A program made the translations under genes and the position numbers. The notes beneath the pieces were generated by a model. It worked only from the letters and a program-made list of their open reading frames with translations, did not search any database and had not been told where the DNA came from. Positions 29,254 to 38,150 of a DNA stretch of 64,000 nt are shown here, one piece after another. This DNA comes from Metabacillus arenae (GTDB lineage: Bacteria > Bacillota > Bacilli > Bacillales > Bacillaceae). Every line of letters starts with the position of its first letter. The first letter of the stretch is position 1. The stretch spans positions 186,001-250,000 of the forward strand of contig NZ_JACXAI010000003.1 of NCBI RefSeq assembly GCF_014773385.1, written 5' to 3'.

Positions 29254-29403
29254 ACTGGATCTACGACTGTCTTTGTAGGAAGTCCATCTATGGCGGGCTT
29301 ATTACAATTTAATGAACTAGATGGCCCTATTATCAATGGATGCTGCCTTTACCACATGTTAAATCATTACAATGAGAAAGCTGTTCATCAACAATTACAA
29401 TAA
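29254..29403 (+). pseudogene. Unrecognised gene fragment
   Basis: A 49-codon open stretch reading STTVFVGSPSMAGLLQFNEL and ending HYNEKAVHQQLQ before TAA. It has no start or ribosome binding site but protein-like composition, suggesting the 3' end of a lost gene. Family not recognised. Confidence 0.35.
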
Positions 29404-29470
29404 AATATAAAATTTAAATATAGCGATAAATCTTAAGAAAATGCAATCCAAAGAAATATCAAAATAAAGA

Positions 29471-29500
29471 TAACTCCTATTATGATTTGAATAGGAGTTA
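29471..29500 (-). terminator. Terminator of the DUF3892 gene
   Basis: Perfect TAACTCCTATT / AATAGGAGTTA stem 27 bases past the stop at 29527; moderately T-rich on the minus strand. Confidence 0.7.
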
Positions 29501-29526
29501 GTATAGCAGCCTATAATTTCTTCTTC

Positions 29527-29838
29527 TTAGAACCCAGGTAACTCATTTAAATTGTTTTCACTAATACCGTCCGGCTCACTCCGCAAGATGTCGCGGCCGT
29601 ATTTATGAAACACATCTACATGGGCTAATTTTCCAGCTTTCGCTTCAGATAGTGCTTCTAAATAATCAAGCTCTCTTCCCGATTCTGTTTGAAAGGCAAT
29701 CAAGTCGCCATCCTCATTTTTTCTCACAGCTATTATTTTTTCTTGATTCGGATTACTATTGGTTTCGTTTTCTTCGCTAATTTCGTTTACGTTTGTCTGG
29801 TTTCGATACTGATCATATGCTTGCTTAAAACGGTCCAT
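29527..29838 (-). CDS. DUF3892-type small protein
   Basis: 103 residues from the ATG at 29838 (GAGGTGAT upstream; a GTG three codons earlier is inside that site). The core IIAVRKNEDGDLIAFQTESGRELDYLEALSEAKAGKLAHVDVF matches the DUF3892 family found in Bacillus. An acidic, low-complexity N-terminus links to it, and the C-terminus has GRDILRSEPDG. Cytosolic, function unknown. Confidence 0.75.
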   Translation of the reverse strand: MDRFKQAYDQYRNQTNVNEISEENETNSNPNQEKIIAVRKNEDGDLIAFQTESGRELDYLEALSEAKAGKLAHVDVFHKYGRDILRSEPDGISENNLNELPGF

Positions 29839-30059
29839 TTTTATCACCTCGGTATATGTATCTCCTCAAATGCATTTTTTTATCCGGACGATCATGAATT
29901 TGTCGAATATAAAAAGGGCAACACATTACTTTCACACTGAATATCACTTTGAGAATTGTATATGAAGGTGACCCTTTTTCACCCCAAGTTATAAGCAACT
30001 TTGAAAAAACAAGGATTGCAGCTTCTTTTTTCCGAACATTTAAAACTTAAGATAATTAG

Positions 30060-30096
30060 AAAAAAGCTAATCGGAATGGTGACCGATCAGCTTTTA
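30060..30096 (-). terminator. Terminator of wrbA
   Basis: AAAAGCTGATCGG / CCGATTAGCTTTTT stem just past the stop at 30102, with a T-run on the minus strand. Confidence 0.8.
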
Positions 30097-30101
30097 AAGG
30101 T

Positions 30102-30713
30102 TTATTGATTTCCTTTTTTAACCCACTCTGCAACTGTAACAGTGCGCTTAGCTTGATGTTTAACAGCGGCTTGCACATCTTCGACCATTTTACCGTTTTG
30201 ATCAACTGTAACACTTGTTCCATAAGGATTGCCTCCCGCTGCAAATGTAACTGGGTCTGTGTATCCAGGAGTTGCGACAATCGCTCCCCAATGATACATA
30301 GTTGTATAAAGGGACAAAATAGTTGCTTCTTGACCGCCATGAGGATTTTGAGCAGAGGTCATAGCACTAACTACTTTGTTCGCTAGTTTTCCGTTAAACC
30401 AAAGTCCCCCTGTCGTATCTAAAAATTGCTTCATTTGAGATGGCATGTTTCCAAACCGGGTTGGAACACTGAAAATAATGGCATCTGCCCATTCTAAATC
30501 ATTTAATGTTACCTCTGGCACATCCTTTGTTGCTTCTACATGTGCTTTCCATGCCGGATTTGATTCAATAGCAGCTTGAGGAGCCGTTTCAGCTACCTTT
30601 ACTACTTTTACATCTGCTCCTATTTCTTTAGCATCCTCTTCTGCCCATTTAGCTAATTGATAATTTGTACCTGATGAGCTGTAATAAATAATAGCTAATT
30701 TTATATTTGACAT
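30102..30713 (-). CDS. wrbA: NAD(P)H:quinone oxidoreductase (flavodoxin-like)
   Basis: 203 residues from the ATG at 30713, with AAGGAGAG upstream; a longer form starting at 30767 is possible but has only a weak site. The FMN phosphate loop is YYSSSGTNYQLA, and PTRFGNMPSQMKQFLDTTGGLW and TSAQNPHGGQE are WrbA hallmarks. It reduces quinones by two electrons without radicals. A damaged MhqO-like dioxygenase gene lies upstream, hinting at a quinone-stress group. Confidence 0.9.
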   Translation of the reverse strand: MSNIKLAIIYYSSSGTNYQLAKWAEEDAKEIGADVKVVKVAETAPQAAIESNPAWKAHVEATKDVPEVTLNDLEWADAIIFSVPTRFGNMPSQMKQFLDTTGGLWFNGKLANKVVSAMTSAQNPHGGQEATILSLYTTMYHWGAIVATPGYTDPVTFAAGGNPYGTSVTVDQNGKMVEDVQAAVKHQAKRTVTVAEWVKKGNQ

Positions 30714-30767
30714 AGTGTTTCTCTCCTTTTTAGTTGAATTTCCAAATAACCTCTCTAATAAACCCAT

Positions 30768-31105
30768 TTTCTTTCACCGCCTATTTTATTTCTAGAATTT
30801 CAGTATAGATGAATGTGCTCACCCCCTTAGAATTTTGAACTCTCTATTCATTTTCGTATAAACGAAATATTTTATTCTAAAGTTTTCATTTGTCTGGTGA
30901 AAATGGAAATAAAGTATAATTGTTAATGGTATGAATTAAAATATTTTGAAATAGAGATATTTGCCCAAAAAAATAGGATGAAATTTATATGAAACAAATC
31001 ATTTCATTGTTCTTAATGCACTGCCCTAATTACTTAGAGTTTTTTCTCTTCATATTCATAAAAGGATATATTGAAAACAATTTAATAATTTATATATATC
31101 TTGAA
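30768..31105. other. Intergenic region without recognised features
   Basis: AT-rich spacer upstream of wrbA and downstream of the MhqO-like pseudogene. An ORF at 30989-31213 has no ribosome binding site and protein-unlike composition. Nothing else was identified. Confidence 0.4.
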
Positions 31106-32009
31106 CTAATCCAATTTTCTTACATCAAACGGAATCAGAACCCTTTCAATTTTATCTCTTTGGGATTCATACTGTTTAGGCAACATCAATTTTTCACCCA
31201 TTGTCTCCTGTGATTCGTCATGGGCAAATCCTGGAGGATCTGTTGCAATTTCAAATAAAATTTCTCCGTGCTCCCTAAAATAAATCGCATTAAAATAATT
31301 TCTGTCCTGAACCGAGGTTACTTGATATCCGTGATTTGCGACATGTTTTTGCCACTTCAGCTGATCTTGATTATCATCAGCACGCCATGCAATATGATGA
31401 ACAGTCCCTGCACCCATTTGACCCTGTCCGATCGGTGTTAATTTTATATCGATCATATTGCCGATATCTCCTGACGATTGATACCGAACAAAATCCCCTT
31501 CTCGTTTCACGAGTTCAAGCCCCATTACCTTTTCCAATAATTCAGCGGTTTTCTGCGGTTGTGCTGAAAGGAGCGTGGCACCGCCAAACCCCTTGATAGC
31601 GACATTAGGTGAAATGCTGCTAAAGCTCCACTGATTTTTCTCTCCTGCTTCTCTTTCAACGATTTCTAAATGAAGTCCATGAGGGTCATCAAAATCTAAA
31701 TATTGCTCACCAAATCGTTCTAATTTAGTGAAGGGAATATTAAATTTTTCCAGCCTTTTTTCCCAAATTGTCATGGCTCCTTTTGGAACAATATAAGAGG
31801 AAAGCGCCGGGCCAAGGAAAAAATGTAATGATTGTTCCCTGTTTCCCATCTTCATCACCGAAATAAAGATGATAAGTACCAGGATCATCAAAATTTATCG
31901 TTTTTTTCACTAATCTTAAACCTAACACCCCAGCGTAAAAATCTACATTTTCCTGGGGATCACCAACAATTGCTGTAATATGATGAATACCTTTTGTTTT
32001 ATAGGTCAT
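31106..32009 (-). pseudogene. MhqO-like ring-cleaving dioxygenase (glyoxalase fold), frameshifted
   Basis: The N-terminal part (from 32009, AAGGAG upstream) reads GIHHITAIVGDPQENVDFY ... TIITFFPWPGA, then goes out of frame. The rest continues in another frame from about 31805 (LSSYIVPKGAMTIWEKR) to 31106, including the second VOC domain with VHHIAWRADD and HGEILFEIATDPPGFAHDE. Family members carry about ten more residues (basic, Gly-rich) at the junction, so a short deletion not divisible by three is likely. MhqO/MhqA proteins help degrade quinones and hydroquinones. Not functional as it stands. Confidence 0.8.
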
Positions 32010-32057
32010 TTACTTTTCTCCTTTTTAATTTATCTTTAAACTTGTTTTTTTTGTTTT

Positions 32058-32090
32058 TATCTCGAAACAATATATTTTTAATTCGAGATA
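32058..32090. promoter_or_regulatory. Split inverted repeat resembling MhqR half-sites
   Basis: TATCTCGAA and TTCGAGATA are exact inverted half-sites 15 bases apart, 49 bases upstream of the MhqO-like start. They match the half-sites of the known B. subtilis MhqR operator, where they lie adjacent. Confidence 0.5.
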
Positions 32091-32434
32091 ATAGTAATAC
32101 AGAGTTATATTTTTGTCAACAGCCTTCCTTTCTGTACAGGATGTTGAGCATAAAATATCTAATTTTTTAAATAATTTAAAGTGATTCGGCATTTTACTTG
32201 ATTAAACTTCCTTTTTTCGTAAACGTTTCAGATAAATCATTTAAGATTTTAAATAAATGTCCAATTGCTATCAGTATTTATTCGTCGGCAATTTATGATG
32301 GTTTCACCCATTCTCATTTTACAAGTATTGTAGTTTGCCTTTTCGAAGATTAATTTCGTGCAATTTTTGTCCTTTTCAAGTTAAAATAATAATAGATTTG
32401 TCGAAAAACGTAAGTAGGAGTGGGATAACAACTT
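32091..32434. other. Intergenic region upstream of the M15 peptidase
   Basis: AT-rich spacer between divergent genes; promoters expected but none clear. No gene or repeat seen. Confidence 0.4.
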
Positions 32435-32998
32435 GTGAAGAAACTATTAAAATTCTTTCTGTTCATCCTCTTTGCATTTGTCGCCTATCAATCTTTCTTA
32501 TTCATTAAGGAATATCCTGGCTCAGCAGACCAGGTTGAATACGAAGTAAATGCAGAGACTTTGCCGACTGAACTGCATCCATTTGTAGCTGAGAAAACAG
32601 AGATTTTAAAAGAAAAAACAGCGGAAAAAGGGATTACGATTCTGATCACAGATGATTACCGCTCATTTGAGGAGCAAGACAAGCTTTATGACAAGGGCAG
32701 AAAGACTCCTGGTAATGTCGTTACTCATATGGAGGGAGGCGAATCCTATCACAACTTTGGCCTTGCAGTCGATTTTGCTCTTCAGCTCGAAAATGGTAAT
32801 GTGATCTGGGATACTGAATATGATGGGAACAATAATGGTCAATCAGATTGGTTTGAGGTTGCAGAAATTGCAAAGGAGTTAGGCTTTGAGTGGGGAGGAG
32901 ACTGGCGCGGATTTAGAGATTATCCCCATCTCCAGATGGATTTTGGCTTAACCATTAACGACCTGCAGGAAGGAAAACGTCCAAAATACCCGGGATAA
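32435..32998 (+). CDS. M15-family peptidoglycan peptidase (CwlK/VanY-like)
   Basis: 187 residues starting with GTG. An N-terminal hydrophobic segment (FFLFILFAFVAYQSFLFI) acts as signal or anchor, so the enzyme faces the wall. Zinc-site motifs are present: DDYRSFEEQDKLY, SYHNFGLAVDFA (S-x-H-x6-D) and the last ligand in YPHLQMDF. Length matches CwlK (L-Ala-D-Glu endopeptidase) and short VanY carboxypeptidases; the choice between them is open. Probable role in wall turnover or spore and cell lysis. Confidence 0.85.
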   Translation: MKKLLKFFLFILFAFVAYQSFLFIKEYPGSADQVEYEVNAETLPTELHPFVAEKTEILKEKTAEKGITILITDDYRSFEEQDKLYDKGRKTPGNVVTHMEGGESYHNFGLAVDFALQLENGNVIWDTEYDGNNNGQSDWFEVAEIAKELGFEWGGDWRGFRDYPHLQMDFGLTINDLQEGKRPKYPG

Positions 32999-33013
32999 AA
33001 TCCCGGGGTATTT
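32983..33013. terminator. Bidirectional terminator
   Basis: AAATACCCGGGAT / ATCCCGGGGTATTT with a 3-base loop between convergent genes. Confidence 0.85.
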
Positions 33014-33019
33014 CCTTTT

Positions 33020-33442
33020 CTAATTATTCGGGTAGGTCTCTTTCAAAAATGTTATAGACTGGTTAATTAGCGCTTTTAAAACATCAACATTAATATCTGC
33101 TACTTTATTGATGTATACACACGCTTTTCCTGTCGTATGTTTACCAAAGTCTTTTAACAATTGCTCTCGTTTTGTGTCACCTGTCGCAAAATACAAACTG
33201 ATTTTTGCTTTGCGGGGTGAAAAGCCGACAAGTGGTGCATCACCTTCATGACCTGTTTTATATTTATAATGATAGGAACCAAACCCAATAATACTTGGTC
33301 CCCACATCTTCGCTTCATACCCTGTCGTTTCAGTAAAAATATCCAATAATTTATAGGCGTCTTCCCGTTTTTTAGGGCTTTCGACATTCTCAATAAACTC
33401 TATAACACTGTTGTCAGTTTCTTTTGTTTTAAGTTCGTACAT
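33020..33442 (-). CDS. DUF1801-domain protein
   Basis: 140 residues after AGAGGGAG. The family core is visible: EAKMWGPSIIGFGSYHYKY, GDAPLVGFSPRKAKISLYF and HTTGKACVYINKVADINVDVLKALI. The fold is small and cytosolic, with a proposed role in stress or iron-related processes in some relatives; function unproven. Monocistronic. Confidence 0.8.
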   Translation of the reverse strand: MYELKTKETDNSVIEFIENVESPKKREDAYKLLDIFTETTGYEAKMWGPSIIGFGSYHYKYKTGHEGDAPLVGFSPRKAKISLYFATGDTKREQLLKDFGKHTTGKACVYINKVADINVDVLKALINQSITFLKETYPNN

Positions 33443-33559
33443 AAAAAATCTCCCTCTTTTCTAATAAATAAGTTTAATTTTTCTTTTAAATTTCGGCTGG
33501 GGTCGTCCCAATTTCGAAAAAAGATAAATTAAAGCCTTATCAGGATATTATAAATTTCA

Positions 33560-33955
33560 TTATTCATAAAAGTATACTATTTCCCATATATGTCCATCAG
33601 GGTCTTTAAAGTGACCAGAATAGCCCCAGTCATAATCCTTTGGCTGGTTAGACAGCAGTGTCCCGCCAGCGGCAGTAGTCTTTTTTAAGATTGAATCTAC
33701 TTCTTCTTTACTGTCAGCAGTATAACTTAAGATAAATTCAGAAGACTTATTGGAAGTATTCGGTTGATTTGCTACCTTATTAAATTCTGTACGCAAAATG
33801 AGCACTAATGACAAATTGCCTTGCATTTCAAAGAGAATATGGTCTTCTCCGTCAACAATCCCTTTTGTTGGTAAACCCAATCCATCCTTATAAAACGCTA
33901 TTGATTTCGCTAAATCATCAACTGCAAGTGTAATGATATTTATTTTTGGTTTCAT
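33560..33955 (-). CDS. VOC-superfamily (glyoxalase-like) protein
   Basis: 131 residues, GAAGGG upstream. Paired beta-alpha-beta-beta-beta modules start MKPKINIITLAVDDLAKSIAFYKDGLGL and end WGYSGHFKDPDGHIWEIVY. Metal-binding Glu is conserved near the end, but the first position is Thr rather than the usual His. Possible antibiotic (bleomycin/fosfomycin-like) or metabolite binding; substrate unknown. Confidence 0.8.
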   Translation of the reverse strand: MKPKINIITLAVDDLAKSIAFYKDGLGLPTKGIVDGEDHILFEMQGNLSLVLILRTEFNKVANQPNTSNKSSEFILSYTADSKEEVDSILKKTTAAGGTLLSNQPKDYDWGYSGHFKDPDGHIWEIVYFYE

Positions 33956-34255
33956 CTGCTACCCTTCCATCTATTTTAATCTTTGAATACTTCTCTTTTT
34001 TCGATTTAATTCCTTCAATTTTTTTCTACTAACTCAACCAAGTCGTTGAAGAATACACATACCTTGATAAGCGTACATTAAGTTCATACAATATATAAGC
34101 GGAACCATCAAAGGTATATCCGAAACAATGGTAGGAGGTTTGCTGAGCAAAGAAGTGACTAATAGTGGTAGTACCAGCGAAGCTGACACCACCCGCAATA
34201 AGGAAATGTCAAGGTAATAATAAGTTGTTTAAGTTAAATACTTCCAATACACATA
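33956..34255. other. Intergenic region with a possible gene remnant
   Basis: A stretch near 34085-34218 is open in one frame and reads ISGTIKGISETMVGGLL ... TTRNKEMSR before TAA. It lacks a ribosome binding site and is not recognised; it may be the 3' end of a deleted gene. Confidence 0.35.
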
Positions 34256-34280
34256 CCCCCGTCCTGTTTGGATGGGGGTA
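34255..34280. terminator. Stem-loop with G/C-rich stem
   Basis: TACCCCCGTCC / GGATGGGGGTA, followed on the plus strand by AAATAAAGTTTT; terminator of the remnant to its left. Confidence 0.65.
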
Positions 34281-34304
34281 AAATAAAGTTTTATTCAACA
34301 ATCG

Positions 34305-34365
34305 CGCCCTTCGTATTATATGGTCAGCCAGTCATTTCTGGTTGACCATATAATACGATCGGGCG
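34305..34365. repeat. 61-base near-perfect palindrome
   Basis: CGCCC, then TCGTATTATATGGTCA and CCAG on the left, mirrored by CTGG, TGACCATATAATACGA and GGGCG on the right, with a 6-base loop. It directly abuts the IS66 remnant. Too long and symmetrical for an ordinary terminator, with no T-run. Confidence 0.75.
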
Positions 34366-34366
34366 T

Positions 34367-34631
34367 AAGAACTGGTTATTTGCCAATACACCACGGGGAG
34401 CACGGGCAAGCGCAGCGATTTCCAGCGTAATCGAGCGACAAAAGTTTCAGGTACTTGATGTACCTCTTTGAACAGTTACCCCAGCTTGCGGATCTCCAAG
34501 AGTCGCAAGTACTGGAGCCTTTTATGCAGTGGTCGTCATCGCTGCCACCTGCATGTCGCATAACATAACCCTTACTATCTACCGTATACCTGCTCCCATC
34601 TGATTACTAGGTGGGGCTATTTGACGCTCAC
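34367..34631 (+). mobile_element. IS66-family remnant (transposase 3' end plus right terminus)
   Basis: Codons from 34367 read KNWLFANTPRGARASAAISSVIE, then after a frameshift near 34430 YLMYLFEQLPQLADLQESQVLEPFMQWSSSLPPACRIT before a TAA. This is the C-terminal end of IS66-type transposases. About 60 bases later GGGGCTATTTGACGCTCAC resembles an IS66 terminal repeat reversed (GTGAGCGTCAAA). The 5' part is gone. GC is higher than in the flanks. Confidence 0.75.
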
Positions 34632-34722
34632 GTTGAAACCTATTGCTTAGTTAAATAAAAACGCATGCCGGGACCATCTATCTTTTTTCGAAAAACCTTA
34701 AGTATCCTTTTTGAAAATCCGG

Positions 34723-35547
34723 TTACCGAGGATTATTTTGGATAGTTTCAATCATATCATACAAACCATAAATTCTATCATACATTTGGCTTCTTTCATA
34801 TAGGTTGCTATCTTTTGAACCGTATTCTTCAAATACCGCATGCCGAAATTCTTCGGGATAATAACACATATACATAAAATCCAGGGCGGGGTCTTCTACT
34901 CCCCCTTCGCTGAACTCTATAACCCCAAGGCGACTGGTAATCTCATCCCAAAAAATATTATCATAATGAAAATCCCCATGAACAACATATGTCTGAATCG
35001 ATGCAGAATTTCTATAATATTCATTCAAGAAATCCTTCACTTGATTCATTTCAGAATCGGAAAGTTTAGTCTTCAGAAGCCTGAGTCCTTCTTCCATGTC
35101 CTTCCGAATATCCTGTGCAAAACCGCTTTGCAAGTCTAAGCCTTGTTCTGATGCCATGTGAAGCTGTCTTAAAAACCTTCCTACTGATATTCCTATGCGC
35201 TGTGCTTTTTCCAGATGTACCTTTACATACTGAGGTGTAATTCGATATCCCGGCAAATATTTTTCCACAACGAAATCCTTCGTAGGAGAAATATATAAGC
35301 ATTCTGGCAAAACTGCCTCTGTGTGCATTCCTAACCTGTGAATCAGTTCCTGTCTTACGCCATAAGCATCTAACTGTAGTCCATCACGGAAGAAGGAAAT
35401 AACTGGTTTTTTATCAAAAATTAAAACATCTTTCTCACAGCCTGTGGTTATGAACTCAAATTTTTGATAAGATAGTTCACCCATTTCAGCTTTCACAAGA
35501 TCCAGCTTTCGTTCAAGCAACTGCTGTTTCATTTTATCAAAATCCAT
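34723..35547 (-). CDS. Aminoglycoside phosphotransferase-like kinase
   Basis: 274 residues from ATG 35547 with GGGGGT upstream; a TTG at 35580 has no site. The catalytic loop V-H-G-D-F-H-Y-D-N is intact. The metal-binding Asp of the following IDF motif appears as Glu (GVIEFSEGGVEDPALDF), an uncommon change. It belongs to the APH/ChoK superfamily; target could be an antibiotic or a small metabolite. No resistance-cassette features surround it. Confidence 0.75.
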   Translation of the reverse strand: MDFDKMKQQLLERKLDLVKAEMGELSYQKFEFITTGCEKDVLIFDKKPVISFFRDGLQLDAYGVRQELIHRLGMHTEAVLPECLYISPTKDFVVEKYLPGYRITPQYVKVHLEKAQRIGISVGRFLRQLHMASEQGLDLQSGFAQDIRKDMEEGLRLLKTKLSDSEMNQVKDFLNEYYRNSASIQTYVVHGDFHYDNIFWDEITSRLGVIEFSEGGVEDPALDFMYMCYYPEEFRHAVFEEYGSKDSNLYERSQMYDRIYGLYDMIETIQNNPR

Positions 35548-35640
35548 AAATACCCCCGCATTAGACTTTGATAAATTCAAATTGTCCAGGAGTTTTTGGT
35601 TTTTAGTTGTCCAATTACTTTTTTCTTCTGCCCGGTTGAG

Positions 35641-36249
35641 CTAAGCTTTAGCGGGTTCGTAGGTTACCAAGAGGGAACCATCCGTAAGTGTTTTGATGTC
35701 CACGAGATGGAAGTCCTTCCGCTCCTTAAGATTGTCAAACAAATGCTCGCCTACGTTGACCACCACCGGGTGCACGAGTACCTGATATTCGTCAATAAGA
35801 TTTGCGTTTGCAAGTGATCGCACGAGCGTTGGACTACCGAAAATAATAATATCGCCGCCGTTACCATTTTTTAGATCCTTAATTTGCTCTTCTATATTAC
35901 TGCCGGTCAATTGTTTTGGAGTTTCAAATTCTCCCCATTTTAGCTCGTCGAGTGGATGGTTGCCGGTTACAACTAGTTTGTGGGCGTTGTTTATCTTTTC
36001 ACCCAGGCGTGAACCTACATCGCTGACTTTTATTGGCCAGTCTTTAATATACGGCCACTTTCTAGAGAGGTCTTCGTAGGTTCCGCGGCCAAGCAAAATG
36101 GTATCAGCTGTATCGAACCTATTTAATAGATACTCAGAACCCAAGGCGGCGTCAGTTGTCCAAACCATGTAGTTAGTTTTGTCCTCTCGTGGGTCGCCAG
36201 TGACAACTCCATTAAAAGTACTGTGAATGAATAGAATGATTTTACGCAT
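35641..36249 (-). CDS. Dihydrofolate-reductase-like (RibD C-terminal) protein
   Basis: 202 residues, AAAGGATG upstream. The family pattern is clear: MRKIILFIHSTFNGVV at the start, ADTILLGRGTYEDLSRKWPYIKDWP, then GGDIIIFGSPTLVRSLANANLIDEYQVLVHPVVV. Such proteins bind NADPH and resemble the reductase half of RibD, but their substrates are mostly unknown. Neighbour of the YCII/sigma group, same strand. Confidence 0.82.
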   Translation of the reverse strand: MRKIILFIHSTFNGVVTGDPREDKTNYMVWTTDAALGSEYLLNRFDTADTILLGRGTYEDLSRKWPYIKDWPIKVSDVGSRLGEKINNAHKLVVTGNHPLDELKWGEFETPKQLTGSNIEEQIKDLKNGNGGDIIIFGSPTLVRSLANANLIDEYQVLVHPVVVNVGEHLFDNLKERKDFHLVDIKTLTDGSLLVTYEPAKA

Positions 36250-36336
36250 TAATTACATCCTTTCAATTTGAGTTTTAGAATTGTATAAACTCATAATCTC
36301 ATCATTACGCATGTTGCGTTTCTTATATTTTGTTAT

Positions 36337-36768
36337 TTATTTTTTTAACATGTTGATTTGGTCTTCTAAATCGGCTGCCATAGCCAGAGTTCTTGGGTCG
36401 TGAATAGTTTCCGTTTCCTCTTCTAGCATTCGCATCTCAATTTCAAATACCCCGAATCCTTCTGGAAACGGCATCTGTAGCGCCCATTCTGCTGCCTCAT
36501 CCTCTGAACTTACATCAATCAGAGTATATCCTGCAATCAGCTCTTGACCTACAGTAAAAGGTCCAGCAATTACCTCAGGCTCTCCCCCATGTAATGGATA
36601 TAATATCCTGATCCCGTTAGAACTAGGCTGAAGCTCTTCTGTAGCAAGCAACACTCCGGCTCTGGCTAATGATTTCTTGTACGCATTTACTGCATCGGTG
36701 TATTTTCGACTATACTTTACACCCGTCTCTGTATACTCTGTTGCCTTGACAATCAACATAAATCTCAT
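36337..36768 (-). CDS. YCII/DGPF-family protein (variant AGPF)
   Basis: 143 residues, AAGGAGG upstream. It begins MRFMLIVKATEYTE and contains GPFTVGQELIAGYTLIDVSSEDEAAEWA, the YCII-related fold. The family motif DGPF is altered to AGPF. It lies just downstream of the ECF42-like sigma gene and is a probable regulon member. Enzymatic role unknown. Confidence 0.85.
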   Translation of the reverse strand: MRFMLIVKATEYTETGVKYSRKYTDAVNAYKKSLARAGVLLATEELQPSSNGIRILYPLHGGEPEVIAGPFTVGQELIAGYTLIDVSSEDEAAEWALQMPFPEGFGVFEIEMRMLEEETETIHDPRTLAMAADLEDQINMLKK

Positions 36769-36896
36769 AATTGTTTCCCTCCTTGTGGGAAGATGACTTT
36801 TTAAGTAGCTGAGCTAACTTAACCCTTCCCTACTATGACGACGAACAGGGAACTCTGTAATCGACAAAGCTGCGAAAAAAAAGTTATTTCGAAGCT

Positions 36897-38150
36897 TCAG
36901 GACTCACATTCATTTGCCCGGTTCAGTAAAAGCTCCTTCTCACGGTCATTCCGGGTCATCGACGCGGCACGTTCAAATTCTGTACGGGCTTCATCGAACC
37001 GCCCTAGCTTGATCAGAAGATCGCCTCTAACGCTAGGCATTAGATGGTATCCCTTAAGGGAAGGTTCGGCACTCAGCTCGTCGACAATCTGTAGTCCAAA
37101 GGAGGGTCCAAATGCCATTGATATGGCAACCGCCCGGTTTAATTCGACGATCGGCGATGGGCTTACCCTGGACAGTGCTTCATAAAGGGCAGAAATACGG
37201 ATCCAATCGGTCTCAGCTGCAGTAGGAGCTTCCGCATGACAAGCAGAAATTGCAGCCTGCAACGCGTATGGACCGAGTGTGCTTCCAAGCTCCTGGCTGC
37301 GTTTAAGTGCGGCTAATCCACGACGGATCAGCAATCTATCCCACTTAGCCCGATTTTGGTCCATCAGAAGTATGGGTTCACCTGTAGCGTTAACCCGAGT
37401 TTTAAGACGAGAAGATTGAATCTCCATTAAGGCAACCAGTCCGTAAACTTCTGATTCATGTGGTGCAATCTCGGAAAGTACGCGTCCGAGTCTCAGTGCC
37501 TCCTGACATAGCAGCGGTCGAATCCAGTGATCCCCAGAGGTTGCTGAATACCCTTCATTGAACATCAGGTAAATCACCTCGAGTACTGTAGATAGACGTT
37601 CTTTACTTTCTTCTCCTGTAGGCACCTCAAAAGGAACCTTCTCGGCCCTAAGGGTTCTCTTGGCCCGGACCACTCGCTGGGCGATCGTTGATTCGGCAAC
37701 AAGGAACGAACGTGCGATTTCATCTGTAGTAAGTCCGCATAACAGGCGAAGCGTTAGAGCAACTCTGGCATCTTGTGATAACACTGGATGGCAGGTCATA
37801 AAAATTAGACGAAGGAGATCGTCACCAATCTCCCCGTCCAAAGCATAATCTATATCTTCCTCGTTATATAAATCCATACTGCGGGCGATCTCTACATACT
37901 TCTGATCACGTAGCTTAGTCCTGCGCATAAGATCGATCGCGCGCCGCTTCGCTGTTGTCATCAGCCAGGCACCAGGATTGTCTGGAATGCCGATCTCCGG
38001 CCATTGTTCTAGGGCAATTACCAAAGCATCGTGGGCAAGATCCTCTGCAACACCGACGTCCCGTAGCATTCGGGTTAAACTCGCAATTAGCTTTGCCGAC
38101 TCCATTCTCCATATTGCATCAATCGTTCTATGTGTATCGATCAAACTCAC
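36897..38150 (-). CDS. ECF42-type RNA polymerase sigma factor with C-terminal TPR-like extension
   Basis: 417 residues starting with GTG, whose GTGA overlaps the stop of the upstream DGPF gene (translational coupling). Region 2 is GVAEDLAHDALVIALEQWP...GAWLMTTAKRRAIDLMRR; region 4 is LTTDEIARSFLVAESTIAQRVVRAKRTLR. A ~230-residue helical extension (LNRAVAISMAFG, ARTEFERAASMTRND) replaces an anti-sigma factor, as in group ECF42, where it controls activity. Partners in that group are DGPF proteins, exactly the neighbours here. Confidence 0.9.
   Translation of the reverse strand: MSLIDTHRTIDAIWRMESAKLIASLTRMLRDVGVAEDLAHDALVIALEQWPEIGIPDNPGAWLMTTAKRRAIDLMRRTKLRDQKYVEIARSMDLYNEEDIDYALDGEIGDDLLRLIFMTCHPVLSQDARVALTLRLLCGLTTDEIARSFLVAESTIAQRVVRAKRTLRAEKVPFEVPTGEESKERLSTVLEVIYLMFNEGYSATSGDHWIRPLLCQEALRLGRVLSEIAPHESEVYGLVALMEIQSSRLKTRVNATGEPILLMDQNRAKWDRLLIRRGLAALKRSQELGSTLGPYALQAAISACHAEAPTAAETDWIRISALYEALSRVSPSPIVELNRAVAISMAFGPSFGLQIVDELSAEPSLKGYHLMPSVRGDLLIKLGRFDEARTEFERAASMTRNDREKELLLNRANECES

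Noticed and set aside
30989-31213. 74-codon ORF on the plus strand
   Set aside because: Overlaps the end of the dioxygenase pseudogene; low-complexity, hydrophobic translation and no ribosome binding site.
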